A stretch of DNA of 41,460 nt from CAG-273 sp964618105 (GTDB lineage: Bacteria > Bacillota > Clostridia > TANB77 > CAG-508). Under the pieces are notes generated by a model. It saw only the letters and a program-made list of their open reading frames with translations, was not told where the DNA came from and did no database searches. The translations under genes and the position numbers were made by a program. Below are positions 7,818 through 15,202 of this stretch, in pieces. The stretch lies in assembly GCA_964618105.1 (NCBI GenBank), contig CAZUAJ010000007.1:1-41460 (forward strand), in the 5' to 3' direction. The first letter of the stretch is position 1. Every line of letters starts with the position of its first letter.

Positions 7818-7979
7818 TTATTCCTTCCTTTCAAATTTTTTGAAATTACACCACTTATATTTTTGAGAAGGTTGAAAATTCTCATAGACTAACTCGTCAT
7901 TTATATCGCAAATCATATCTCCATTTTCTATGTATATACAATTTATACATTGTTCACATGATTTTATTTGTTTTTCCAT
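7818..7979 (-). CDS. Small Cys-rich phage protein (53 aa), probable zinc ribbon
   Basis: The N-terminus contains SCEQCINCIYIENGDMICD and the C-terminus WCNFKKFERKE, giving five cysteines arranged C-x2-C-x2-C ... C ... C. Similar peptides are frequent in clostridial phages. Its start lies inside the 3' end of the endonuclease gene (16-bp overlap), whose AGGAGA supplies the ribosome site. It probably binds zinc; partner unknown. Confidence 0.65.
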   Translation of the reverse strand: MEKQIKSCEQCINCIYIENGDMICDINDELVYENFQPSQKYKWCNFKKFERKE

Positions 7980-8452
7980 TTATACGGTCTCCTATTCTTA
8001 TTTTGTTCACTTATTGTTGCCCATCTGCAATTACTAGGCTCATAATTTCCATTTGTGTTAATTCTATCTATTGTTAATTTATCGTTATAACCATTTTTCA
8101 TTGCCCATTCATAAAATTTTGAAAAATCATTTTTCCAGTCATTGCAAATTCTTATTCCTCTTGCACCATAATATTTGTAATTTCTACTGCTTTCTCTATA
8201 ACATCTTTCTTTCATTTGATGCCAAATAGTATATAATCTCGTATGCGTTTTATCGTGTGTAGTTATTTTTTCTATTCTAAAACAACCACAAGATTTTGTA
8301 TGTCCACTTCTTAAATTTGAACCTTTAACAACAACGATATTTCCGCAATCGCATTTACATAGCCAAGCTGGTCTATTTTCTTTGTTTTCTGCTCTTTCTA
8401 TAACAAATAATTTACCGTATTTTTGACCTGTTAAATCTATAAATTTTCCCAT
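7964..8452 (-). CDS. HNH-type (homing-like) endonuclease
   Basis: A 162-aa protein. Residues 1 to 60 contain a zinc-binding-like region (W-L-C-x-C-D-C-G, then SGHTKSCGCF). The C-terminal half has RLYTIWHQMKERC, KYYGARGIRICNDW, LTIDRINTNGNYEP and SNCRWATISEQNKNR, the usual signature of phage HNH/AP2-type homing endonucleases. Such genes are selfish and often sit between unrelated phage genes, as here between a 44-aa ORF and a 53-aa ORF. The start is TAATG-coupled to the upstream ORF. The exact catalytic residues are not certain from sequence alone. Confidence 0.75.
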   Translation of the reverse strand: MGKFIDLTGQKYGKLFVIERAENKENRPAWLCKCDCGNIVVVKGSNLRSGHTKSCGCFRIEKITTHDKTHTRLYTIWHQMKERCYRESSRNYKYYGARGIRICNDWKNDFSKFYEWAMKNGYNDKLTIDRINTNGNYEPSNCRWATISEQNKNRRPYKWKNK

Positions 8453-8586
8453 TATACATACCCCATTTCTTTAAACATTTTCATTCTTTGTTCATCTTGT
8501 ATAATGATTTCTAATGTACTTTCATCTACATCAATATCCCATTCTGCTTTAATTCTCATTTTTAAATTAAATAATAATTTTTCCAT
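8452..8586 (-). CDS. Very small phage protein (44 aa)
   Basis: An acidic helical peptide, MEKLLFNLKMRIKAEW..., ending FKEMGYV. It is the first ORF of the operon driven leftward from the palindromic two-way promoter. GGTAGGT lies upstream of the ATG, and its stop overlaps the endonuclease start by 1 nt. No family recognised. Confidence 0.6.
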   Translation of the reverse strand: MEKLLFNLKMRIKAEWDIDVDESTLEIIIQDEQRMKMFKEMGYV

Positions 8587-8619
8587 AATAAAATACCTAC
8601 CTTTCAAATTTTCTTTTAG

Positions 8620-8680
8620 ACTACTTGAAAAATAGGTATTCTATATGTTATAATGAATATAGAATTACTTTTCAAGTAGT
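8620..8680. promoter_or_regulatory. Palindromic two-way promoter/operator
   Basis: A 12-bp inverted repeat (ACTACTTGAAAA ... TTTTCAAGTAGT) encloses a second 9-bp one (ATTCTATAT ... ATATAGAAT). Each outer arm contains a -35. The rightward promoter is TTGAAA (8625-8630), 18 nt, TATAAT (8649-8654). The leftward promoter is TTGAAA (complement of 8670-8675), 17 nt, TATAAC (complement of 8647-8652). The two -10 boxes overlap, so only one polymerase can bind at a time. The arms are natural repressor sites. Confidence 0.7.
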
Positions 8681-8735
8681 TCGAACTTGATACAGTGTTT
8701 CAGTTTACCAGACAGGACACTGTATCTCTTTTTTT
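8661..8735 (+). ncRNA. Candidate small RNA (about 75 nt), opposite to surrounding genes
   Basis: It is predicted from a good promoter (TTGAAA-18-TATAAT) immediately upstream and a terminator hairpin with a U-run at its end. It contains a 5' hairpin (TCAAGT ... ACTTGA around AGTTCGA) and the terminator stem. There is no ORF with a ribosome site inside. It is the only rightward transcript predicted in this part of the prophage and runs toward the 3' end of the ribbon-helix-helix gene. Confidence 0.5.
8689..8735 (+). terminator. Rho-independent terminator of the small RNA
   Basis: GATACAGTGT pairs perfectly with ACACTGTATC (10 bp, extendable by two G-U pairs). The sequence TCTTTTTTT follows on the + strand. 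There is no U-run in the other direction, so it serves the rightward transcript. It overlaps the stop codon end of the convergent ribbon-helix-helix gene. Confidence 0.75.
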
Positions 8736-8865
8736 ATTTATTTAAGTATTCAGAACATATCATTCTTACTAATGCTGCTAAAGATATACTTTTCTTTTTT
8801 GCCTCTTCTTGTAATTTTTCATACAATTCAGATGGCATTGTCATATTTAAAACTTTATCATTCAT
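8734..8865 (-). CDS. Ribbon-helix-helix (CopG/Arc-like) transcription regulator (43 aa)
   Basis: A minimal RHH repressor. The strand LNMTMP is followed by helix SELYEKLQEEAKKK, the turn SISL and helix AALVRMICSEYL. This is the full fold with no extra domain, and it would bind DNA as a dimer of dimers. GGGAGGAG precedes the ATG. Its own promoter region carries matched TACTATT/AATAGTA repeats, so autoregulation is likely. The palindromic promoter just downstream (to the left) is another possible target. Phage RHH proteins often control replication or copy switches. Confidence 0.78.
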   Translation of the reverse strand: MNDKVLNMTMPSELYEKLQEEAKKKSISLAALVRMICSEYLNK

Positions 8866-8888
8866 ACTATCTCCTCCCTTGCTTATCT

Positions 8889-8930
8889 TACTATTATTTT
8901 ACTACAACTTTAATAGTATGTCAATAGTAT
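8889..8930 (-). promoter_or_regulatory. Promoter and operator repeats of the RHH regulator gene
   Basis: On the - strand, TTGACA (8919-8924) is separated by 17 nt from TAAAAT (8896-8901). Two direct AATAGTAT repeats (8912-8919 and 8923-8930, 11-bp period) overlap the -35. An inverted TACTATT (8889-8895) lies just past the -10. An 11-bp (one-turn) period is typical of tandem RHH operators. Confidence 0.7.
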
Positions 8931-8989
8931 TTTTATAAAATTTTAAATTTCTGATAAACTATATATTTTATTAGGTTTTCAATGTACTT

Positions 8990-9379
8990 TTAGAACTCTC
9001 CTCGAAATACTGTTGATATAATTTCCATGCAAATATTTATTGTTTCGCATAATCTTTCTTCAGTAATCGGTTTAGCTTCTTCAGCTTCGCCATTTAACAT
9101 TTTTCTTAATTTTGTTCTTTGCATTTCAGTATTTTTTATATGATCTATATGTTCTTGAAACATTGATGTTTGAAATTCATATTCCTTTCCTCTTTTTTCG
9201 TATTCTGCTAATATTAGTTGTTTTGTTTTTGTAGCATTTGCAGTTGTTATTTGCTTATTATGAAATAAAACTAATAGCTGTTTTAATGCTAAAAAACAAT
9301 GTATTTCTAATAAATTATAATCTGTAGGAGGTGTTTCAAGTTTTATAGAATTATTTATAATTTGTTCTTTACTTTTCAT
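8990..9379 (-). CDS. Phage hypothetical protein (129 aa)
   Basis: A helical 129-aa protein with no motif I can name (LLEIHCFLALKQLLVLFHNK, then a mixed-charge helix and ICMEIISTVFRGEF). It is the first gene after the repeat-rich gap that separates it from the primase/helicase. A promoter on the same strand (TTGACA at 9516-9521, 18 nt, TATAAA at 9492-9497) lies in that gap, so it may start a separate transcript. A GGAGGT site precedes its ATG. Confidence 0.65.
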   Translation of the reverse strand: MKSKEQIINNSIKLETPPTDYNLLEIHCFLALKQLLVLFHNKQITTANATKTKQLILAEYEKRGKEYEFQTSMFQEHIDHIKNTEMQRTKLRKMLNGEAEEAKPITEERLCETINICMEIISTVFRGEF

Positions 9380-9655
9380 TTAAGACTTACCTCCAGTCTT
9401 CCTTATTTTTTACTTAATTTATTACCTCAAATATGCTATTTATATATAGGTCTTACATTCTAACCTTTTTTCCGAGAATATATTTAATATATTTATAAAA
9501 GTTTAAATTTTAATATGTCAACAAAAAATCCCCATATAATAAATAATATTAAGTTAGATGTAAGACTTTTAAGTTTTTATTATATACAAATGGCTTTGTT
9601 TTAGCACTTTATTGTTGTCTAACCTTTTTATTTTATTTGTAAGTTATTGTTAGAC
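9380..9655. other. AT-rich intergenic region with iterated GTCT...AAC repeats; candidate phage origin
   Basis: The 276-bp gap has no credible ORF. It holds GTCTTACATTCTAAC (9450-9464) and, inverted with one base fewer, GTTAGATGTAAGAC (9553-9566). It also holds TCTAACCTTTTT twice as a direct repeat (9459-9470 and 9618-9629) and a closing GTTAGAC near 9649. A leftward promoter for the next gene is also here. Position beside the primase/helicase genes fits a replication origin, but a terminator or regulatory role is equally possible. Confidence 0.4.
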
Positions 9656-11560
9656 TTAAAATGGTAAATCTTCCATTTCTTCTTGCTTATAATTACTTTC
9701 ATATGCTAAATCTGATTTTTCAGGTTCTAATCTGAATTTTATATAATTGGTCTTTATTCCAAATGCTTTAGTATTATGTGAAAATTTACCTTGGCTGTTC
9801 CTTATTATTTGATTTCTATCTGCAAAAGTTCTAATTACAGCAGTAAAATCAAATCCTGCCTTATTTAATGCTTCTGTATAAACACTTCTATTTACAAGAC
9901 ATATATCTTCATTTTCAATGTACTTGCCCCAAATTTCCCCATTGTCATTTTCTTTAAATCTATTTATATTTTGAGAAATCCAATTTGTTGTCCATTCGTA
10001 TGCTCTTGTAGAAACATCAACCTCTTTTGTACCTGTAAGCCATTTACTTACATCATCTATTGTCAACTTTTCATCTTTAAATATTAGATCTGTTGATATT
10101 TCGTCAGCTAATAATATTGTAGCCATTGCCATTGCTTGCTTGTCCGTTGTATCAGTTTTATCTAATATACTTTTGAAAATTTCTCTATATCGTTTCTGTA
10201 ATTCCTCTTGTTTAGGAATATTACTTATAAATTCTTTTCCTGCATATCCATAATTTTTTCTTACAAAATTACTAACATAATTACCATCTTGAATAACTTT
10301 TTCAGTAGCTTCAACTTCTATTACTCTATTTTTTACTCCACCACCTGAAGTTGCTTTTGTTATTGGTTCTTCTCCTGTGAATAGAAAACAGCAATTCCAT
10401 TCTTTTAGTATTTCAATTCCTCCGTATGCCTTACCTCTACCTCTGTCAACACCTTCAGTTAAATACATAACTAAATTATCAAATGAATCCCATCTACTTT
10501 TTATGGTTTGTAATTCATCTCCTGCAAATGGAATATCGTGTACAAATGCTGCATATCTTGCAAGTGCCACCTGTGTTGCATTTAATGTTCTTACCAATTT
10601 ACCTACATCAGGATTTCCCCATACTGACATTGCAAGCATTAACCCTACTGTTTTTCCTGCTCCTGTTCCTCCCCATATATGTACAACAAATGGCAATACT
10701 CCCAATATACTATTAAGTGTGCTAGCAAATGAGGATGCTATTAGTAAATGTGCAATTTTGCTTTCTTTTCTTACATTTCTGCATAATTCTTTCCACTCCT
10801 CATAATCTCCATTCTCTTTAAAACTTGCATATACATCCTTGAAGGCTACATCGCCATCATATTTTAAATCTGATACATAAGGTGCAAATTCTTCATTAAT
10901 CCAACCTAATCGGTCTGTACTCCTACAAACTGGAATTTCTTTTGCATTTAAAGAGACTACATCAGCTATATATGACACCAGGTCTTTTGCATTTTCTGAA
11001 TTTACTTCTATTCCTCGATCAGACAATTGGATTATATTTGATTTGTTTGCTACCACACTTCTTTCAATTGTTATGTATTGCCACTTATTATCTTTGAAAA
11101 AAGCTAATTTTATTTTTTCGGTTTCTGAATCAACATTTATTAATCTTTCAACAGGTAATATCGGATGAGTACAAGCTACTATTGTTTGAGGTATCATTCC
11201 TGCACCTAATGTGTTTTTTACAACTCCTGTATCTTGACACTCCCATTTTCCACATTTTAAATTTTCAATTGGTGGTTGTGTAAATTGAATTGTATTACTT
11301 CCTTGTTGTTTATATTTTTGTGCAAATTCTGTTTGATATGCTTTAAGTAATTTGTCAAAACTTCTTATATTTCCTAATTCTCTTGCTTTTTCTTGTAACC
11401 TTACTATCAATGTTGTTCTTGCTATTTGATTATCTATTGAAAATATATGTTCAAATATTTCTTTGTCTAATATGTTTTCTTTTGTTAATTCCTCAATTTC
11501 TCCAAAAGGTGTAAATCCTTCATTCATTAATTGTTCTGAAAGTTCTAACTCTTGATTCAA
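9656..11560 (-). CDS. DUF927-type phage primase/replicative helicase
   Basis: A 634-aa replication ATPase. Residues ~100 to 290 form the DUF927-like region. Walker A is WGGTGAGKT (297 to 304), followed by the AAA+/RecA-like core with FAGDELQT and the sensor-like FLFTGEEPI. Phage homologues act together with a CHC2 primase protein at the replication fork. The start is a TTG that overlaps the CHC2 gene by 41 bp, with AGGTGGTGAG just upstream. The last residues are EEMEDLPF, an acidic-hydrophobic tip like that of SSB proteins, and the neighbouring ssDNA-binding protein ends DDDLPF. Confidence 0.85.
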   Translation of the reverse strand: MNQELELSEQLMNEGFTPFGEIEELTKENILDKEIFEHIFSIDNQIARTTLIVRLQEKARELGNIRSFDKLLKAYQTEFAQKYKQQGSNTIQFTQPPIENLKCGKWECQDTGVVKNTLGAGMIPQTIVACTHPILPVERLINVDSETEKIKLAFFKDNKWQYITIERSVVANKSNIIQLSDRGIEVNSENAKDLVSYIADVVSLNAKEIPVCRSTDRLGWINEEFAPYVSDLKYDGDVAFKDVYASFKENGDYEEWKELCRNVRKESKIAHLLIASSFASTLNSILGVLPFVVHIWGGTGAGKTVGLMLAMSVWGNPDVGKLVRTLNATQVALARYAAFVHDIPFAGDELQTIKSRWDSFDNLVMYLTEGVDRGRGKAYGGIEILKEWNCCFLFTGEEPITKATSGGGVKNRVIEVEATEKVIQDGNYVSNFVRKNYGYAGKEFISNIPKQEELQKRYREIFKSILDKTDTTDKQAMAMATILLADEISTDLIFKDEKLTIDDVSKWLTGTKEVDVSTRAYEWTTNWISQNINRFKENDNGEIWGKYIENEDICLVNRSVYTEALNKAGFDFTAVIRTFADRNQIIRNSQGKFSHNTKAFGIKTNYIKFRLEPEKSDLAYESNYKQEEMEDLPF

Positions 11561-12113
11561 TTCTTCTCACCACCTTTTTTTCGTATTTCCAAAACCATAT
11601 TTTATCTTCATTATTTCCGTATATAAAAATTTCATCTATCAAATATTCTATATAATCTAATTGATGACAAGCTTCTATATATAATTCATTTTCCATATCT
11701 TGTAGTTCTTTCCAATCTCTTAATAAATGAAGATAATCACATAATAATTGAAATGTTTTATTTTCCCATTGTTTAAACATTTCTTCGGTTTTTCTTCTTT
11801 CTTTATACTTATTTATTTCTAAATGTGTTTCCTTTTGATTTGGATCAAGTCCCAAACCTAAAGTCCTATTTATACTTTTTGCTGCATCTAAAGCATTTAT
11901 ATTTAATAATTCTGATACAAGAGAAATTGCATCTCCACCTTTTCCACATCCAAAACATTTCCATATTTGTTTAGATGGAGATATTGAAAGGCTTGCTGTT
12001 TTTTCTTTATGGAATGGGCATACACATTTATATGCCCTATTTAATTTCAATCCATAATATTCAGCTACTTTTACTATGTCTACTCTTTCTTTAACTTCTC
12101 TTATCAAGCTCAT
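11520..12113 (-). CDS. CHC2 zinc-finger primase (DnaG N-terminal-like, 197 aa)
   Basis: The N-terminal zinc ribbon of a DnaG-type primase reads the template during primer synthesis. Ligands are C32, H35, C53 and C56 (CPFHKEKTASLSI, KCFGCGKGGDAI). The catalytic TOPRIM domain is missing; the remaining ~100 residues are helical. In phages this fragment works with the DUF927/helicase partner encoded next to it, and the two genes overlap by 41 bp. GAGGT lies 5 nt before the ATG. Confidence 0.88.
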   Translation of the reverse strand: MSLIREVKERVDIVKVAEYYGLKLNRAYKCVCPFHKEKTASLSISPSKQIWKCFGCGKGGDAISLVSELLNINALDAAKSINRTLGLGLDPNQKETHLEINKYKERRKTEEMFKQWENKTFQLLCDYLHLLRDWKELQDMENELYIEACHQLDYIEYLIDEIFIYGNNEDKIWFWKYEKKVVRRIESRVRTFRTINE

Positions 12114-12123
12114 AATTTACCTC

Positions 12124-12681
12124 CTAAAATGGTAAATCGTCATCAGATGAAGTTGTTGCAAAATCGTCAAATGCTTCACCTTTTTGTGCTAATTTCTTTG
12201 GTGCTGGAATTTTAGCTTCTTCAGCTTTATCATAAGATACTGCGAAGAATGGTTTTACACTTGTATGTACTTGTCCATCTTGACCTTCAAATTCCTCTTC
12301 TCTAAATACTAAACCTACTTTTTTATTTACTAATTCTTGTTCATTAAAGTTAAATTTAAATCCATTGTTTGATGCTTCTACTGAAGTTATTAAACCTTTG
12401 AATTTTGGATTTGTAGTTCCTGGATTATATCCTTCTGTAAATACTGTCCAAATACCTCCCCATTTTCTTTCTTCAGGTGATCTAGTATCATTATCAAATT
12501 TCTTTTGATAAAATCCTTTGTGTTCTCCTTCAGCAATATCAAATCCTATTTTTAAATATTGTTTTCCTGCTTGTGTTTTTTCACAAACTACTTTTTTAAT
12601 TAAGCATTTATATCCTCCTGCAGGTAATGTTTCAAATTCTCCAAAGGCTTGTGCCTCATCATATCCTTGTGGTTTTTCCAT
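12124..12681 (-). CDS. DUF669-like phage single-stranded DNA-binding protein (185 aa)
   Basis: An OB-fold-type ssDNA-binding protein of the kind found in siphophage recombination modules. The N-terminal LPAGGYKCLIKKV and KIGFDIAEGEHKGFY, then GIWTVFTEGYNP and GLVFREEEFEGQDGQV, match the DUF669 pattern. The C-terminus is low-complexity and acidic and ends SSDDDLPF, as in SSB proteins, which use that tip to recruit partners. Gene order (Sak4-like ATPase, small ORFs, this protein, CHC2, DUF927) supports a recombination-dependent replication unit. Confidence 0.8.
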   Translation of the reverse strand: MEKPQGYDEAQAFGEFETLPAGGYKCLIKKVVCEKTQAGKQYLKIGFDIAEGEHKGFYQKKFDNDTRSPEERKWGGIWTVFTEGYNPGTTNPKFKGLITSVEASNNGFKFNFNEQELVNKKVGLVFREEEFEGQDGQVHTSVKPFFAVSYDKAEEAKIPAPKKLAQKGEAFDDFATTSSDDDLPF

Positions 12682-12683
12682 AA

Positions 12684-12956
12684 TTAATTTTCCTCACTTT
12701 CTAATTTAATACATTTGTTTTCAAACTTTTTATATGCATCAAAATATAATTCTTTTTTATCTCCGTTGTATGTTAATTCATAATACATTCCGTCTAATAA
12801 TGATGTACTTAATAATGCTTTATGGTTTTGCAACGTTTTACAATACCATACAGCAAACACTTCAAATTCAGGAATATTATCGCTTTTATCCAAATGTTCC
12901 TTTGCATATTTCTTTACTTCTTCTTTACATTTTTCTATAAATTCTTTACTTCCCAT
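12684..12956 (-). CDS. DUF6275-like phage protein (90 aa)
   Basis: The segment FEVFAVWYCKTLQNHKALLS and the following DGMYYELTYNGDKKELYFDAYK match the pattern I associate with DUF6275, a small protein of Bacillota prophage replication modules with no known function. AATGGGA-type spacing and close packing (2 nt to its neighbours) support expression as part of the operon. Confidence 0.7.
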   Translation of the reverse strand: MGSKEFIEKCKEEVKKYAKEHLDKSDNIPEFEVFAVWYCKTLQNHKALLSTSLLDGMYYELTYNGDKKELYFDAYKKFENKCIKLESEEN

Positions 12957-12958
12957 TG

Positions 12959-13141
12959 TTAATTTTCCTCACTTTCATTTATTACTTTAATATCTATGTT
13001 TGTTTCAACAATTGCTTTTATAGGTTCATCAGCCTGCTGTCTATATTGTTCATATTGCATTTCATGTCTAACTAATTCTTCATATCTATCTTGGTCTATT
13101 TCTACAGTAGGCTTTTGAAATAATGTATTTCTAGTTCCCAT
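12959..13141 (-). CDS. Small phage protein (60 aa)
   Basis: An acidic, helical peptide (IDQDRYEELVRHEMQYEQYR) that ends NESEEN, very like the SEEN end of the next ORF. It overlaps the upstream gene by 1 nt. No family recognised. Confidence 0.6.
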   Translation of the reverse strand: MGTRNTLFQKPTVEIDQDRYEELVRHEMQYEQYRQQADEPIKAIVETNIDIKVINESEEN

Positions 13142-13353
13142 TATTTATCCTCCCCTAATACTTTATTTTTTAAATCATCAAATATTTTGCCCATTTCTTC
13201 AGGTGTTATCTTTTTTACTTGTATTTCTACATCTGCATTTTCTTCATTTTTATTTTCTTCTGCAGCACATAGTTTTGATTTTTGCATTTCATCATATTTA
13301 TTAGCTTTGATTACTAATTCTTTGTATTCTTCACTAGTTATCATTGTTACCAT
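13141..13353 (-). CDS. Small phage protein (70 aa)
   Basis: A charged helical protein starting MVTMITSEEYKELVIKANKY, with an Asn/Glu-rich linker (CAAEENKNEENAD) and a second helix. The opening resembles the 'SEEYKEL' start of many short phage proteins that lack a function. GGTGAG lies just before the ATG, which overlaps the stop of the basic 46-aa ORF. Confidence 0.6.
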   Translation of the reverse strand: MVTMITSEEYKELVIKANKYDEMQKSKLCAAEENKNEENADVEIQVKKITPEEMGKIFDDLKNKVLGEDK

Positions 13354-13493
13354 TATTTCTCACCCCTCTTTCTTTTTTGAAACCATTTCCAAAATCCTTT
13401 AAATTCTGATCTATATCTTTTTGCTACACCTTTGTTATGCTCTTTCCATTGTTTTTTTAATTGATTTCTTTCAATTTTTCTTTGTAGACTCAT
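13353..13493 (-). CDS. Very basic small phage protein (46 aa)
   Basis: MSLQRKIERNQLKKQWK... continues to FKGFWKWFQKRKRGEK, with about a third Lys/Arg. It begins inside the 3' end of the ATPase gene (23-bp overlap) and ends at the TAATG junction with the next ORF. Similar 'RKIERNQLKK' peptides are common in Bacillota phages. Nucleic acid binding is plausible but unproven. Confidence 0.6.
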   Translation of the reverse strand: MSLQRKIERNQLKKQWKEHNKGVAKRYRSEFKGFWKWFQKRKRGEK

Positions 13494-14118
13494 TTGGCTT
13501 TTCCTCCTTTTTGTTAAGTTCATAATATTCTCTTATTTTTGTATCCACCATTTTTAAATCATTGTCTATTTTTAAATCAAACATTTCCATAGGACTTTTG
13601 CAAGTATTAGTACCATCAGAGTTTGTTATAAAATAATATCCATCACTTTCGGCAGTACAAAGTAATACTATTGAAAATAAGCCTTCTACAGTTAGTTGAT
13701 TATCGAGCATTTGCCCTAATGTTTTTGCCTTTATTTTTCCTGCATTTGTCATTTCAGTATGGTGTAAAAAGTATGTTATTGTGTCAGCTGGTGTATTTTT
13801 AATTACAAATTGTATAAGGTTTTTAAAGTTAGAAGCTAAATCAATATTTTTTCCCCATCCTGCTTCTTTTGCTCTATCAAATGATTCAAAAGCCATTAAA
13901 TATTGCGAATCATCTATTACATAAGTTTTAAAATTTCCTTTTGCCATATTTTGTTTAATTTGATTATATGTAACATTGTCAGCCACATTTAGTTTTGCTC
14001 TAAACGGTAATGGTTTCCCTGCGACATTATAAACAACTAATTCATCCTTATCGAAATTTCTTAATGAGCAACTTTTTCCACTACCTGATTCTCCTAAAAT
14101 TAATACTGGTATTCCCAT
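13471..14118 (-). CDS. Sak4-like / AAA_24 phage recombination ATPase (215 aa)
   Basis: A RecA-core ATPase of the phage single-strand annealing/recombination group. Walker A is GESGSGKS at residues 9 to 16, and Walker B is TYVIDDSQYL near 65 to 74. A later FLHHTEM segment is where a sensor histidine would sit. Its size and neighbours (Gp157-like upstream, DUF669-like ssDNA-binding protein downstream) match the recombination cassette of clostridial siphophages. The C-terminus is a Lys/Glu-rich tail that probably has no fold. Confidence 0.8.
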   Translation of the reverse strand: MGIPVLILGESGSGKSCSLRNFDKDELVVYNVAGKPLPFRAKLNVADNVTYNQIKQNMAKGNFKTYVIDDSQYLMAFESFDRAKEAGWGKNIDLASNFKNLIQFVIKNTPADTITYFLHHTEMTNAGKIKAKTLGQMLDNQLTVEGLFSIVLLCTAESDGYYFITNSDGTNTCKSPMEMFDLKIDNDLKMVDTKIREYYELNKKEEKPNESTKKN

Positions 14119-14119
14119 A

Positions 14120-14458
14120 TTAAACTGCCTCCTTCTTAATATTTAATTGTTGTGAAATTTGATCTAGTTTTTCAGGATTATTTCTGTTTTCCCAAATTAT
14201 CTTGCATATTCCAATTACTTTTCTGTTAAATAAATCAATTTTAGACATTGCTTCTAATTCAAATTTTGTAAAAGTTTTATTAGTTAGAGGTTTTCCTAAT
14301 ATGTAATTCATTGAATCAATTTCTTCTTCTTTGTATAACCTCATATAATCTTTAACTCGTTTCTTATCTTTCATTGCATTTTCAATATATTCATCACTAA
14401 CCTCGATTTTATTTTTTATATATATTTTTTGAATTTTGTTTTTTATTTCAGATTCCAT
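14120..14458 (-). CDS. Phage hypothetical protein (112 aa)
   Basis: A charged helical protein between the Gp157-like and ATPase genes. It overlaps the former by 1 nt and ends 1 nt before the latter. No motif recognised; the segment KFELEAMSKIDLFNRKVIGICKIIW may be an interaction helix. Confidence 0.65.
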   Translation of the reverse strand: MESEIKNKIQKIYIKNKIEVSDEYIENAMKDKKRVKDYMRLYKEEEIDSMNYILGKPLTNKTFTKFELEAMSKIDLFNRKVIGICKIIWENRNNPEKLDQISQQLNIKKEAV

Positions 14459-14946
14459 TATTTAATCCTCAAACTTTCCCCTCTTGGCTCTAGGTGAGCA
14501 AAAGGTAATTCTTTTCCTTCATCTAATGCTTGTCTAATTTTATCTGTGTCATTTTCTATAATTGTTTTTGTGTATTCTTCAGGTACTTCTCCATCAATAG
14601 TAAGTGCTTGTTTTCCACCATTTTTTACAATATTAAAGCTAAATAAATCTGTAGCAAATTTTGTTTTTCCTGTTGTTTTCATTGAATTAAATAAGTTACT
14701 TTTTAAAACTTTTACTCTATTTTCAAATACTTTTGCACTTTCTGTTAACCTTTTAGCTTCTTCTTTTCTAGCATTTTGTTTAGCTTCCAATTCTTTTATT
14801 ATTTTTGCATAGTTGTCTGCTTTATCTTCTATTTCTCCGTCTATTCCTTCTAATGTATCAAAAAGCATTTGCTCATCTACATCTTCGTCATATAGCATAT
14901 TTAATACTGTTTCATAATTACTTGTTAATTGATATAAATTACTCAT
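14458..14946 (-). CDS. Gp157-like siphophage protein
   Basis: A 162-aa protein with the Siphovirus Gp157 layout: N-terminal MSNLYQLTSNYETVLNMLYD, a central long coiled coil (about 45 to 100, AKIIKELEAKQNARKEEAKR), then a small C-terminal beta domain with IVKNGGKQALTIDG and EVPEEY. The family is linked to recombination cassettes and has been proposed to affect resistance or DNA binding, but its role is unsettled. The start is the second ATG because AGGAGG lies 9 nt before it and only 3 nt before the first. It overlaps the upstream ORF by 8 bp. Confidence 0.83.
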   Translation of the reverse strand: MSNLYQLTSNYETVLNMLYDEDVDEQMLFDTLEGIDGEIEDKADNYAKIIKELEAKQNARKEEAKRLTESAKVFENRVKVLKSNLFNSMKTTGKTKFATDLFSFNIVKNGGKQALTIDGEVPEEYTKTIIENDTDKIRQALDEGKELPFAHLEPRGESLRIK

Positions 14947-15181
14947 TTTCATTTTCCTCCTGATCAAATAAATTATTTTTTAAAGTGTGAAATAAAATCA
15001 TCCCTGAAAGGAACATTGTAAATTTTACATCTAAATCTTTCATTTTTTCTTTCATTTCCTCATCTTTTTCTTTTCTTTCATCCATTGGATCTGCTAATGT
15101 TGCTACTGTTGCCTTTTTATAAATTTCTTTTATTTCATCGTATGTATAAGTCTTTCCTTTTTTTATTTTAAAATTTTTCAT
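14939..15181 (-). CDS. Phage hypothetical protein (80 aa)
   Basis: A Lys/Glu-rich helical protein (MDERKEKDEEMKEKMKD) with a hydrophobic C-terminal segment (FTMFLSGMILFHTL) and an acidic end. It could be a short amphipathic or peripheral membrane peptide. AAAGGA precedes the ATG. No family recognised. Confidence 0.6.
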   Translation of the reverse strand: MKNFKIKKGKTYTYDEIKEIYKKATVATLADPMDERKEKDEEMKEKMKDLDVKFTMFLSGMILFHTLKNNLFDQEENENE

Positions 15182-15202
15182 TTTTTCTTGTCCTTTCTAA
15201 CT

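Noticed and set aside
8687..8938. 83-aa + strand frame over the small RNA terminator
   Set aside because: It is antisense to the RHH gene, has no ATG-ribosome pair, and the transcript should end at 8735.
10377..10805. 142-aa + strand reading frame
   Set aside because: It lies wholly opposite the DUF927 helicase gene, has no ribosome site and mirrors its codons.
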